NCBI GenBank assembly: GCA_964556225.1
Contig: CAZKVJ010000004.1
Span: 124,001-188,000 of the forward strand
Origin: CAZKVJ01 sp964556225
GTDB taxonomy: Bacteria > Actinomycetota > Acidimicrobiia > Acidimicrobiales > Ilumatobacteraceae
Direction: 5' to 3'
Length of the DNA: 64,000 nucleotides
Part shown: in pieces, positions 15,766 to 24,329 of the stretch
Layout of the letters: each line of letters opens with the position of its first letter
How positions within the stretch are numbered: the first letter of the stretch is position 1
Notes under the pieces: generated by a model
Databases searched by the model: none
Told to the model about the DNA's origin: nothing
Seen by the model: the letters and a program-made list of their open reading frames with translations, nothing else
Made by a program: the position numbers and the translations under genes

Positions 15766-16704
15766 CTACAGGGCGGCGCCGCGGGAGCGAAGCTCGGCGC
15801 GGATCGCCTCGGCGATGTCGAGCGCCAGGATCTCGGCGCCATTGGTGTTGAGGTGGAAGCCGTCGTCGGCACGCACGTCCTTGCCCTGGCCGTCCCGCGG
15901 GTCGATCACGAACTCGGCGTAGCCGCCGTTGCGGCCGCTGAAGCGGTTCCAGGCGTCGATGTAGACCACGTCGGGGTGCTCCGCCAGCTCGGCCAGCACT
16001 GCGTCGCGCTGGACCTGGAGCCGCTGGGTGAACTCCTCCGACGCGGCGTTCGGGATGCCGACCCAGATGACCGTTCGCCCGTCGGCACCGAGCAGATCCA
16101 TCACCTCGCCGACCCGGCGGCGGTACTCCTGCGTCCACTCCGGCCCGTCGATGCCGTACGCCGTGCCGTCGATGCGGATGGGCTGGGCGTCGTTGCCACC
16201 GAAGGTCACCACGACGATGTCCGGATCGACGGTGGGGATCTGCTCGGCGAAGCGAGCCGGCCAGTCGAAGAAGTCAGGACGGGTCAAGCCTGACGAGACC
16301 TTGTAGTCGAGGGTGGTCGTGACCATGCCCGTCTCGTCCATCAGCTGCTCGAGGTACGGGCCGAACGTGCCGGCATCGCTGTCCCCGGCGATCAGCAACC
16401 GGGCGGGGTCCTGGGCGCTCGGCGGCGCGCCGGGATCGGCGCTGGTGGGGGTCGCCACCGACGTGGGAGTGGTCTGGGCGGCGGCCATCGACGCCGCGGT
16501 GACCTCGGTCGACGGACTCGTCGGGTCGGTCGGTACGGAGCCGGCCGCCGCCGTCGTCCCCTCCCCGCCCGCGACGAGCCTCGCCCCGACCCACACGGGA
16601 AGTGCGATCGCTGCGACGACCATCACCAACGCAACGACCCGCCGGACCATGTAACGGCGGCGGCTGACGCGGCGACGGGGAGCGAGCGATCGGGGGCTGG
16701 TCAT
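15766..16704 (-). CDS. Membrane-anchored SGNH hydrolase (DUF459-like)
   Basis: A 312-residue protein with an Arg-rich N-terminus, one membrane helix (VVALVMVVAAIALPVWVGARLV, about 21-42), a Thr/Pro/Ala-rich linker to about residue 100, and an extracytoplasmic SGNH esterase domain. Block I reads LIAGDSDAGTFG, where GDSL is usual; block III is TFGGNDAQ; block V is DGFHLN with the Asp-His pair. All four catalytic elements (Ser, Gly, Asn, His) are present. Such proteins often modify or remove O-acetyl groups on cell-wall or surface polymers. A TAGCGT hexamer lies 27 nt before the ATG. Confidence 0.78.
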   Translation of the reverse strand: MTSPRSLAPRRRVSRRRYMVRRVVALVMVVAAIALPVWVGARLVAGGEGTTAAAGSVPTDPTSPSTEVTAASMAAAQTTPTSVATPTSADPGAPPSAQDPARLLIAGDSDAGTFGPYLEQLMDETGMVTTTLDYKVSSGLTRPDFFDWPARFAEQIPTVDPDIVVVTFGGNDAQPIRIDGTAYGIDGPEWTQEYRRRVGEVMDLLGADGRTVIWVGIPNAASEEFTQRLQVQRDAVLAELAEHPDVVYIDAWNRFSGRNGGYAEFVIDPRDGQGKDVRADDGFHLNTNGAEILALDIAEAIRAELRSRGAAL

Positions 16705-16745
16705 CGTGGCAAACGGCTCGGGTGCCCCCAGACGCTACCGAGCGC

Positions 16746-17117
16746 TCAGCTCGTCATCTCGGCACGCGCCTCGACCTCGATGCCGCCGCGTGGCCGTTGC
16801 GTCAAGGTCACGACCACCCGGCGCGGGCGCGCCGTCGCCATGATCTCCGTCGCGATCTCAGCGGCCAGGGCCTCGGCGAAGACCTCCCGGTCGCGAAAGC
16901 TCCAGAGGTAGAGCTTGAGGCTCTTCGACTCGACGCACCACTCACCCGGCTCGTACTCGATGACCACGCGCGACAGGTCCGGCTGCTGGGTCACCGGGCA
17001 CCGCGAGGCGACCTCGTCGGTGGTGAAGCTGACGCAGGTGACGTTCGCCGGCGCCGGGAACACCTCCACGTGGTCGATCGGGTGTCGGACCGTGCGGCCG
17101 AGGACGGTCAGCTCCAT
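16746..17117 (-). CDS. queF: NADPH-dependent 7-cyano-7-deazaguanine reductase
   Basis: A 123-residue single-domain QueF, which reduces preQ0 to preQ1 in queuosine biosynthesis. Cys40 and Asp47 in SRCPVTQQPD match the catalytic Cys and Asp of the family, and WCVESKSLKLY (residues 60-70) is the QueF signature with the substrate-binding Glu. The size matches the unimodular type. No other que gene is in the window. ATG 17117 has no Shine-Dalgarno but a TAGCCT hexamer 6 nt upstream. It is divergent from adenosine deaminase. Confidence 0.92.
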   Translation of the reverse strand: MELTVLGRTVRHPIDHVEVFPAPANVTCVSFTTDEVASRCPVTQQPDLSRVVIEYEPGEWCVESKSLKLYLWSFRDREVFAEALAAEIATEIMATARPRRVVVTLTQRPRGGIEVEARAEMTS

Positions 17118-17123
17118 GCCCCG

Positions 17124-17129
17124 AGGCTA
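17124..17129 (-). promoter_or_regulatory. -10 hexamer TAGCCT before queF
   Basis: The minus-strand hexamer ends 6 nt before ATG 17117. Confidence 0.42.
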
Positions 17130-17159
17130 CTGGGGAGCGCACCCGGCCGGCCGGGCGCC

Positions 17160-17165
17160 TAGGCT
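17160..17165 (+). promoter_or_regulatory. -10 hexamer TAGGCT before adenosine deaminase
   Basis: The plus-strand hexamer ends 9 nt before ATG 17175. With the queF hexamer it forms a compact divergent promoter region of 57 bases. Confidence 0.42.
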
Positions 17166-17174
17166 CCCGCCACC

Positions 17175-18272
17175 ATGGACGTGGAGGTGTTGCACCGGGC
17201 TCCGAAAGCCCTTCTCCACGACCACCTCGACGGTGGGCTGCGCCCGGCGACGGTCGTCGAGCTGGCGGCAGAGCACGGCTACGCCCAGCTGCCCACCACC
17301 GACGTCGACGAGCTGCGGCGCTGGTTCCATCGCGGGGCGAAGCGCAACGACCTCGTGCTCTACCTGGAGACGTTCGCCCACACCGTCGGCGTGATGCAGC
17401 ACCGCGACGCGCTCGAGCGGGTGGCGTTCGAGGCCGCCCAGGACCTCGCCGCCGACGGCGTCGTGTACGCCGAGGTGCGCTTCGCACCGGAGCTGCACAC
17501 CGATGCCGGCCTGACCCTCGACGAGGTGGTGCTCGCCGTGCTCGACGGGTTCCGGCGGGGCAGCGAGGGGACGAACCTCGTGGTGTACGCCATCCTCAGC
17601 GCCATGCGCACGGCGGCCCGCAGCCTCGAGATCGCGGAGCTCGCCGTTCGCCACCGCGACGCCGGCGTGGTCGGCTTCGACATCGCCGGCGCCGAGGCCG
17701 GCTACCCGCCGACCCGCCATCTCGACGCCTTCCAGTTCGTGCAGCGCGAGAACTTCCACTCCACGATCCACGCCGGCGAGGCATTCGGGCTGCCCTCGAT
17801 CTGGGAGGCGGTGCAGTGGTGCGGGGCCGAGCGACTGGGCCACGGGGTGCGACTGGTCGACGACATCTCGGGTGAGCGCGGCCACGAGCAGCTCGGGCGC
17901 CTCGCCGCCTACGTCCGAGACCGACGCATCCCCCTCGAGCTGTGCCCCACCTCGAACGTCAACACCGGCGTGTGCGCCTCGGTGGCCGAGCACCCCATCG
18001 GGCTACTGCGCCGCCTCCGCTTCCGCGTGACGGTCAACACCGACAACCGCCTCATGAGCGACACGTCGATGACGCAGGAGCTGGGCAAGCTCCACGACGC
18101 CTTCGGGTGGGGGCTCGACGACTTCGAGTGGCTCACCGTGAACGCGCTGAAGAGCGCGTTCGCCCCGTTCGACGAGCGGCTGCGCATCATCAACGGCGTC
18201 GCCAAGCCCCGCTACGCCCTGTTGAAGGCCGAGCAGGCCCTCGGCGCACCAACGGAGAGGACGACCTGGTGA
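17175..18272 (+). CDS. add: Adenosine deaminase
   Basis: A 365-residue zinc enzyme converting adenosine or deoxyadenosine to the inosine form. His15 and His17 in HDHLDGGL bind zinc; STIHAGEAFG supplies the next His and the proton-donating Glu; RLGHG gives the catalytic His; and VNTDNRLMS contains the zinc-binding Asp. The GTGA overlap with upp and the nucleoside importer downstream place it in a nucleoside salvage unit. Length and motif order match bacterial Add better than adenine deaminase. Confidence 0.9.
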   Translation: MDVEVLHRAPKALLHDHLDGGLRPATVVELAAEHGYAQLPTTDVDELRRWFHRGAKRNDLVLYLETFAHTVGVMQHRDALERVAFEAAQDLAADGVVYAEVRFAPELHTDAGLTLDEVVLAVLDGFRRGSEGTNLVVYAILSAMRTAARSLEIAELAVRHRDAGVVGFDIAGAEAGYPPTRHLDAFQFVQRENFHSTIHAGEAFGLPSIWEAVQWCGAERLGHGVRLVDDISGERGHEQLGRLAAYVRDRRIPLELCPTSNVNTGVCASVAEHPIGLLRRLRFRVTVNTDNRLMSDTSMTQELGKLHDAFGWGLDDFEWLTVNALKSAFAPFDERLRIINGVAKPRYALLKAEQALGAPTERTTW

Positions 18273-18904
18273 GTGTGGAGATCACGGTCCTGGACCACCC
18301 ACTGGCGGCCGACGCCCTGGCCGCGCTGCGCGACCGTTCGACGGACCTGCTGGGGTTCCGAGCGGCGCTGAACCGTCTGGCCAACCTGCTGATGGTCGAG
18401 GCCACCCGGCACCTGCCCACGGTTGACGGCTCGGTCGAGACCCCGCTCGCGACGACTGCCGCCCGCCGGCTGGCCGTGCGGCCCGTCGTCGTCCCCGTGC
18501 TGCGGGCCGGCCTCGGGCTGCTGCCCGCCGCGCTCGACCTGTTGCCCGAGGCCGACGCCGGCTTCGTCGGCATCAGCCGCGACGAGGAGACCGCCGAACC
18601 CCATCCCTACGTCAACAAGCTGCCGGCGTCGCTGGCCGGGCGCCCGTGCCTCGTGCTCGACCCCATGGTGGCGACCGGAGGCTCGCTCGCGTACGCGTGC
18701 AGCCTGCTGGTCGAGCGCAACGCGCCGGCGCCGATCACCGTCGCCTGCGTGCTCGCCGCCCCGGAGGGCATCGAGCGGCTGCGGGCCGAGGGGCTCCGCC
18801 TCCACGTCGTGACCGCCGCGCTCGACGAGCGCCTCGACGAGCGCTCGTTCATCGTGCCCGGCCTCGGCGACGCCGGCGACCGCCTGTTCGGCGCCGCCGA
18901 CTGA
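18269..18904 (+). CDS. upp: Uracil phosphoribosyltransferase
   Basis: A 211-residue type I PRTase making UMP from uracil and PRPP. The PRPP loop is CLVLDPMVATGGSLAYA, the hood contains PVLRAGLGLLPAAL, and the C-terminal uracil-binding PGLGDAGDRLFGAAD is characteristic of Upp. GTG 18269 overlaps the add stop, with GGAGAGG nine bases before it. Together with Add and the importer downstream it would recover pyrimidine bases released from imported nucleosides; no uridine phosphorylase gene is seen in the window. Confidence 0.92.
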   Translation: MSVEITVLDHPLAADALAALRDRSTDLLGFRAALNRLANLLMVEATRHLPTVDGSVETPLATTAARRLAVRPVVVPVLRAGLGLLPAALDLLPEADAGFVGISRDEETAEPHPYVNKLPASLAGRPCLVLDPMVATGGSLAYACSLLVERNAPAPITVACVLAAPEGIERLRAEGLRLHVVTAALDERLDERSFIVPGLGDAGDRLFGAAD

Positions 18905-18957
18905 AGCGCCGGTCACGACACGCAGGGTCGATATGCCCTACCTCGGCACGAACGCCG

Positions 18958-18966
18958 TGGTTAGAT
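18958..18966 (+). promoter_or_regulatory. Candidate extended -10 (TGG-TTAGAT) upstream of the BMP lipoprotein
   Basis: TGGTTAGAT lies 40 nt before ATG 19007 in the 102-base gap after upp, without a convincing -35. It may give the transporter genes their own start site. Confidence 0.3.
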
Positions 18967-19006
18967 GGGCAGCCGAACCACCCACACAACAATCAAGGGG
19001 GAGCCA

Positions 19007-20167
19007 ATGAGAGCTCGCAAGCTGGGTGTCCTCGTCGCTGCGGGAGCACTGCTGCTCGCCGCGTGCGGCGACGACGACGGTGGCGACACCACCGAAGCAC
19101 CCGCCGGTACCGAAGCACCCGCCGGTACCGAAGCGCCCACCGGCACGGAGGGCGGCGGCGAGGCCAGCGGCCAGGTCACGCTCGACCAGCGCTGCGAAGA
19201 TGCCGGCGGGGCGACCGCGGCCGACGACTTCACGGTCTCGCTCGTGACCGACATCGGCAAGGTCGACGACCGCACCTTCAACCAGTACGCCTACGAGGGC
19301 ATGACGGGCGCCGCCGAGTGCTTCGGCTTCGAGACGTCCTACATCGAGACGGCCAGCGAGGCCGACTACGCGAAGAACATCGAGACCGCGCTGCAGGGCA
19401 ACCCCAGCGTGGTCGTGACGGTCGGCTACCTGCTCGCCGACGCCACGCTGGCGGCCGCAGAGGCCAACCCGGACGTGTGCTGGATCGGCATCGACCAGTT
19501 CCAGGAGACGTACCCCGAGAACTACGTCGGCGTTCTGTTCCGTGAGGACCAGGGTGGTTTCCTGGCCGGCGCGCTGGCCGGCATGCTGACCGAGAGCAAC
19601 GTGGTCGGCGTCGTCGGCGGTCGTGAGGACGTTCCCCCGGTCGTGCGCTTCGTGAACGCGTTCGAGCAGGGTGCCAAGTACACGAACCCCGACGTGCAGG
19701 TGCTGAGCATCTACAACGAGTCGTTCACCGACACGGCCAAGGGTGCCAGCGACGCCCAGCAGTTCATCGGTGAGGGCGCCGACGTCATCTTCGGCGCCGG
19801 CGGCAAGACCGGCTCCGCCGCTGTGGCCGAGGCCGCCAAGCAGGGCGTCTGGGGCATCGGCGTCGACCAGGACGAGTTCTACACGACGTTCAACAGCGGC
19901 GCGGCCGACGGTTCGGAGTTCCTCGCGACCTCCGCCGTCAAGCGCGTCGACCTCGGCGTGTTCGACAACATCGCCACCGCGGTCGGCGGCAGCTGCGCCA
20001 CCGGCATCTTCTCCCTGACGGCGGAGAACGACGGCATCACGTATGCGCCGTTCCACGACGCCGACATCCCCGAGGACGTCGCCACCGAGCTCGAGTCGAT
20101 CCGCCAGGGTCTGGCCGACGGCTCGATCGACACCGGCGTCGACCCGGTGACTGGCCTGCCGCTGTGA
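19007..20167 (+). CDS. BMP-family nucleoside-binding lipoprotein
   Basis: A 386-residue substrate-binding lipoprotein of the BMP/Med (basic membrane protein) family. The signal MRARKLGVLVAAGALLLAAC ends in the lipobox LLAAC with Cys20 as the lipid site. A tandem APAGTE repeat forms a flexible tether (residues 28-45), then the periplasmic-binding fold with SLVTDIGKVDDRTFNQYAYEG, ENYVGVLFREDQGGFLAGALA and GAGGKTGSAAVAEAA. Members bind purine and pyrimidine nucleosides and feed a two-permease ABC importer, exactly what follows. AAGGGGGAG eight bases upstream fixes ATG 19007 over ATG 18965. Confidence 0.9.
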   Translation: MRARKLGVLVAAGALLLAACGDDDGGDTTEAPAGTEAPAGTEAPTGTEGGGEASGQVTLDQRCEDAGGATAADDFTVSLVTDIGKVDDRTFNQYAYEGMTGAAECFGFETSYIETASEADYAKNIETALQGNPSVVVTVGYLLADATLAAAEANPDVCWIGIDQFQETYPENYVGVLFREDQGGFLAGALAGMLTESNVVGVVGGREDVPPVVRFVNAFEQGAKYTNPDVQVLSIYNESFTDTAKGASDAQQFIGEGADVIFGAGGKTGSAAVAEAAKQGVWGIGVDQDEFYTTFNSGAADGSEFLATSAVKRVDLGVFDNIATAVGGSCATGIFSLTAENDGITYAPFHDADIPEDVATELESIRQGLADGSIDTGVDPVTGLPL

Positions 20168-20202
20168 CCAGCAGCCGCTGATCACGGCACTCGCCTGATC
20201 GA

Positions 20203-20233
20203 CCAGGGGCCCGGCGCTTCGCCGGGCCCCTGG
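20203..20233 (+). terminator. Intercistronic hairpin after the BMP lipoprotein gene
   Basis: A perfect 13-bp stem (CCAGGGGCCCGGC with GCCGGGCCCCTGG) closes a 5-nt loop GCTTC. It lies 35 nt after the lipoprotein stop and 62 nt before the ATPase start. There is no T-tract, so it may stop only part of transcription or protect the upstream message. Confidence 0.6.
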
Positions 20234-20294
20234 CGCGTTCCGCCGAGGAGTGCGCCAGTCGGGCTACGGTGCGGTCCGCCGGGAGGAGGCGCGC

Positions 20295-21836
20295 ATGGCA
20301 CACGACGAGGCGGGGCCCGTCCTCGAGCTGCGAGGGATCACGAAGACCTTTCCCGGCGTCATCGCCAACGAGGACGTGTCGCTCACGCTGAACCGGGGAG
20401 AGATCCACTGCCTGCTCGGCGAGAACGGCGCTGGCAAGAGCACGCTCATGAACGTGGTGTTCGGGCTCTATCAGCCCGACGCCGGTGAGATCCTCCTGCG
20501 TGGCGAGGAGGTACGCCTCAGCGGAGCACGGGACGCCATCGCCCGCGGGGTCGGCATGGTGCACCAGCACTTCCAGCTGATCCCGGTGTTCACGGTGACG
20601 GAGAACATCGTGCTCGGCGACGAGCTGTCCAAGAAGGGGATGCTCGACATCCGCGAGGCCTCACGCCGGATCGAGGAGCTGGGACAGCGCTACGGGCTCC
20701 ACGTCGAGCCCGACGCCAAGGTCGGCGATCTCTCGGTGGGTGAGCAGCAGCGGGTCGAGCTGGTGAAGGCGCTTTATCGCGAGGCCGACATCCTCATCCT
20801 CGACGAGCCGACCGCGGTCCTGACCCCGGGCGAAGTCGACGAGTTCTTCTCGGTGATGCGCACGCTGGTCGACCAGGGAAAGTCCCTGATCTTCATCACC
20901 CACAAGCTGCGCGAGGTGCTCGCCGTCGCCGACCGCATCACCGTCCTGCGGGGTGGACGAGTGGTGGGCACGTCCGACCCGGACACCGCCACGCCGCAGA
21001 CGCTGGCGAACATGATGGTCGGCCGCGACGTGGTGTTCGAGGTGGACAAGGGCGAGGCGCACGCCGGCGACGTGGTGGCGCGGGTGTCGGACCTCTACGT
21101 GCGCGACGACCGCGGCTCCATCACCGTCGACGGTGTCGACCTCGAGCTGCGGGCGGGCGAGATCCTGGGCATCGCCGGGGTGCAGGGCAACGGGCAACGC
21201 GAGCTCGTCGAGGCGATCACCGGCATGCGCCCGAAGGTCGGCGGCCGGGTGGAGATCGGCGGGGTCGACGCCACCCGCATGACGCCGCGCGAGATCACCG
21301 AGATCGGCGTCGGACACATCCCGGAGGACCGGGGCAAGCATGGCCTCGTCGAGCAGTTCACGATCGCCGACAACATGGTGCTGAACCGGTTCCGCCGCTC
21401 ACCGTTCTCGAAACGGATGCTGCTCCGGCGCGACGCGATCGACGACGACGCGACCGAGCTCGTGAAGGACTTCGACGTGCGAACGCCCTCGATCGACGTC
21501 ACCGTCGACACGCTGTCGGGCGGCAACCAGCAGAAGGTCATCGTCGCCCGTGAGCTCTCGCACGCCGTGAAGATGCTCGTGGCCGCCCAGCCCACGCGCG
21601 GCCTCGACGTCGGATCGATCGAGTTCATCCATCGACGCATCATCGAGCTGCGCGACAGCGGTGCGGCGGTGCTGTTGGTGTCCGCCGAGCTCGACGAGAT
21701 CCTGTCGCTGTCGGACCGCGTCGCGGTGATGTACCGCGGCAAGCTGGTGGCGACGCTCGACCGCGACGAGGCGACCCGAGAGCGCCTCGGGTACCTGATG
21801 GCCACCGGTGTCGCCGAGGAGGTCGCTGCGACGTGA
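20295..21836 (+). CDS. Nucleoside ABC importer, double ATP-binding subunit
   Basis: A 513-residue ATPase with two ABC domains in one chain. The first has an intact Walker A (GENGAGKST, residues 42-50), signature LSVGEQQR and Walker B ILILDEPTAVLTP. The second has a degenerate Walker A (GVQGNGQRELVEA), signature LSGGNQQK and AAQPTRGLD in place of a DEP Walker B, the usual asymmetry of the sugar/nucleoside CUT2-BMP type. GGGAGGAGG at 20281-20289 selects ATG 20295. Its GTGA overlap with the first permease implies coupled translation. Confidence 0.92.
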   Translation: MAHDEAGPVLELRGITKTFPGVIANEDVSLTLNRGEIHCLLGENGAGKSTLMNVVFGLYQPDAGEILLRGEEVRLSGARDAIARGVGMVHQHFQLIPVFTVTENIVLGDELSKKGMLDIREASRRIEELGQRYGLHVEPDAKVGDLSVGEQQRVELVKALYREADILILDEPTAVLTPGEVDEFFSVMRTLVDQGKSLIFITHKLREVLAVADRITVLRGGRVVGTSDPDTATPQTLANMMVGRDVVFEVDKGEAHAGDVVARVSDLYVRDDRGSITVDGVDLELRAGEILGIAGVQGNGQRELVEAITGMRPKVGGRVEIGGVDATRMTPREITEIGVGHIPEDRGKHGLVEQFTIADNMVLNRFRRSPFSKRMLLRRDAIDDDATELVKDFDVRTPSIDVTVDTLSGGNQQKVIVARELSHAVKMLVAAQPTRGLDVGSIEFIHRRIIELRDSGAAVLLVSAELDEILSLSDRVAVMYRGKLVATLDRDEATRERLGYLMATGVAEEVAAT

Positions 21837-22996
21837 ACCAGCTCCGACAGCTGAACGACAAGGTCGACCAGGGCATGGGCGACCTCCACCACGAGATCCG
21901 CCGCACGTTCGATCTGCAGCCCGTGGTCATCCCGCTGCTGGGGTTCCTCCTCGCGGTGCTGGTCGGCGGCGTCCTGATCCTCATCACGGGCGGCAACCCG
22001 GTCGAGGCCTACGTCGCGCTGCTCCAGGGGATGTTCGGCACCTGGGACCGCGTCGCCGCCTCGATCAGCCGCACCACCCCGTACATCGGCTCGGCGCTCG
22101 CCGTGGCGTTCGCCTTCAAGGCCGGCCTGTTCAACATCGGTGTCGAGGGCCAGCTGCTCGTCGGCGGGGTGGTGGCGGCATGGTTCGCCACGGCGTCGTT
22201 CCTCGGCGACACACCCGGGGTCATCGCCATCCCACTGGTGCTGCTGGCCGGCACGCTCGGCGGCATGGCCTACGGCGGGGTGCCCGGCGTGCTGCGAGCG
22301 AAGACCGGGGCCCACGAGGTGATCTCCACGATCATGCTCAACAACATCGCCCGCATCTTCATCATCTGGCTCGTCAACTCTCAGGACCCGATCGTCCTGC
22401 GCGACCCCGACGCGTCGGTCCCCCGAACGCGCATCGTCGCCTCCACGGGGCGTCTCCCCGAGATCGTCGACAGCGTGCCGAGACTCCACCTCGGCACGTT
22501 CCTGATGATCGGGTTGTGCTTCGTCGTGTGGTTCGTGCTGCAGCGCACGACCTACGGCTTCTCGGTGCGCACGGTGGGCACGAACCCCCATGCCGCCCAC
22601 TACGCCGGCATCAGCGTCAACCGGATCATCGTCACGGTCATGGCCTTCTCCGGTGCGCTCGCCGGCCTGACCGCGGCGATGGAGGTGTCGGGCACGTACC
22701 ACTTCTTCCAGCCCGGGCTGTTCGCCGGCATCGGCTTCGACGGCATCGCCATCGCCCTGCTCGCTCGCGCCAACCCCTTCGCGATCATCCCGGCGGCGTT
22801 CCTCTGGGGAGCGATGCTGTCCGGTGCCGGCTACATGCAGCAGGAGGCCGGCGTCTCGATCGACGTCGTGCGCATCGTCCTCGCGCTCACGCTGCTGTTC
22901 GTCGCCGCTGACGGCATCGTGCGGTGGATCTTCCGCATCAAGAAGGCCAGCGGGGGGCTCGTCGCTCCCGCGTCGTCGGGGATCGCCGCCCGATGA
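21833..22996 (+). CDS. Nucleoside ABC importer permease 1
   Basis: A 387-residue permease of the BPD_transp_2 (YufP/NupP) family. About nine to ten hydrophobic helices are visible, beginning VVIPLLGFLLAVLVGGVLILI after a 30-residue cytoplasmic N-terminus. GLFNIGVEGQLLVGG is the family's conserved core and VRTVGTNPHAAHYAGISV the cytoplasmic coupling loop that contacts the ATPase. GTG 21833 overlaps the ATPase stop. It pairs with the next permease to form the channel for nucleosides. Confidence 0.9.
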   Translation: MNQLRQLNDKVDQGMGDLHHEIRRTFDLQPVVIPLLGFLLAVLVGGVLILITGGNPVEAYVALLQGMFGTWDRVAASISRTTPYIGSALAVAFAFKAGLFNIGVEGQLLVGGVVAAWFATASFLGDTPGVIAIPLVLLAGTLGGMAYGGVPGVLRAKTGAHEVISTIMLNNIARIFIIWLVNSQDPIVLRDPDASVPRTRIVASTGRLPEIVDSVPRLHLGTFLMIGLCFVVWFVLQRTTYGFSVRTVGTNPHAAHYAGISVNRIIVTVMAFSGALAGLTAAMEVSGTYHFFQPGLFAGIGFDGIAIALLARANPFAIIPAAFLWGAMLSGAGYMQQEAGVSIDVVRIVLALTLLFVAADGIVRWIFRIKKASGGLVAPASSGIAAR

Positions 22997-24297
22997 CGGC
23001 CACCACCGTCCCCACCACGACCACCATCCCCACGGTGCGCTTCGGCCGCCGGCAGATCACCGCGGTCATCTTCGGTGTGCTCGGGCTGGCGCTCGTGCTG
23101 CTGGTGGCTCCCAACCTCTCGTCGGCCACCAAGTCGTTCACGTTCGAGCCGCCGCCGGATCCGGCGTCGGTCAGCTTCAACCCGCAGGTGGTCACCACGA
23201 TCATCGGAATCGTGTGGGTGCTCGGGGCGGTGCTGGCGTTCCTGGGACCCCGTCTCGACCGGGCGGCGGCGTGGGCGCAGAGCATCTCCGCCGCCCTGTC
23301 GGTGCCGTTGGTGCTGGTCATCGCGCTCGCCCTGTCGGAGTCGACCAGTACGAACGTCACCAACCTCGCGGTCGAGTCGCTGGTGCTGTGCACGCCCATC
23401 GCGCTCGGCGCCATGACCGGACTGTGGTCCGAGCACTCGGGCATCGTCAACATCGGCATCGAGGGGATGATGCTGGCATCGGCGGGCGTCGGGTTCATGG
23501 CGTACGCCGTGCTGGGTGACGCCTCGTCGACGGGCTGGCTGTGGGTCTCCGTCCTGGTGGCGGTGGTCGCGGGCGCGCTCCTGGGGGCGCTGCACGCGTG
23601 GCTGACCGTCACGTTCCAGGTGAACCAGATCATCTCCGGTGTGGTGATCAACCTGTTCGCGCTCGGCCTCACCGGCTTCCTGCGCTCCGAGGTCATCATC
23701 AAGCAGGGCATCACCACCGGCCAGCCGCTCGATGACGTCGGCATCCCGCTGCTCGACCGGATCCCGGTCATCGGCGAGCAGCTGTTCAAGAACGGGCCGA
23801 TCTTCTTCATGATGATCGGCGTCGTGTTCCTGACGTGGCTCATCATGTACAAGACGCCATGGGGGCTGCGGGTGCGATCCAGCGGCGAGAACCCTCACGC
23901 CGCCGAGACCGTGGGCATCAACGTGATCCACATCCGCTACGAGGCGGTGATCGTCGGTGGCGCCATCGCCGGGCTGGCCGGGGCGTGGTTCTCGCTCGAG
24001 GCCCAGGGCGGCTTCGAGGACGGGATGACCAACGGCGCTGGGTTCATCGCGCTGGCCGCGATGATCTTCGGCAAGTGGACGCCGTGGGGCGCCTTCGCCG
24101 GTGCGGTCCTGTTCGGCTTCACCCGCGCCCTCGGGTCCCGACTGCAGTTCCTGAAGGTCGAGATCGCCGGATTCGAGATCCCGAGCGAGTTCTGGCAGAT
24201 GCTCCCCTATGTCGCGACGCTCATCGTCGTCGCCGGCGCCGTGGGCCGGGCCATCCCGCCCGCCGCCGAGGGCCAGCCCTACCGCCCCTCCCGCTGA
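22993..24297 (+). CDS. Nucleoside ABC importer permease 2
   Basis: A 434-residue permease of the YufQ/NupQ type, translationally coupled (ATGA) to permease 1. The core reads SGIVNIGIEGMMLASAGVGF, and the coupling loop is VRSSGENPHAAETVGINV. An extra N-terminal pair of helices (ITAVIFGVLGLALVLLVAP and TTIIGIVWVLGAVLAFLGP) precedes the family core, making it longer than the usual 300 or so residues. It ends 32 bases before the convergent AbiEi-like gene. Confidence 0.9.
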   Translation: MTATTVPTTTTIPTVRFGRRQITAVIFGVLGLALVLLVAPNLSSATKSFTFEPPPDPASVSFNPQVVTTIIGIVWVLGAVLAFLGPRLDRAAAWAQSISAALSVPLVLVIALALSESTSTNVTNLAVESLVLCTPIALGAMTGLWSEHSGIVNIGIEGMMLASAGVGFMAYAVLGDASSTGWLWVSVLVAVVAGALLGALHAWLTVTFQVNQIISGVVINLFALGLTGFLRSEVIIKQGITTGQPLDDVGIPLLDRIPVIGEQLFKNGPIFFMMIGVVFLTWLIMYKTPWGLRVRSSGENPHAAETVGINVIHIRYEAVIVGGAIAGLAGAWFSLEAQGGFEDGMTNGAGFIALAAMIFGKWTPWGAFAGAVLFGFTRALGSRLQFLKVEIAGFEIPSEFWQMLPYVATLIVVAGAVGRAIPPAAEGQPYRPSR

Positions 24298-24329
24298 CCC
24301 CGCCCCAACTTCTGACGGACTGTCATCGC

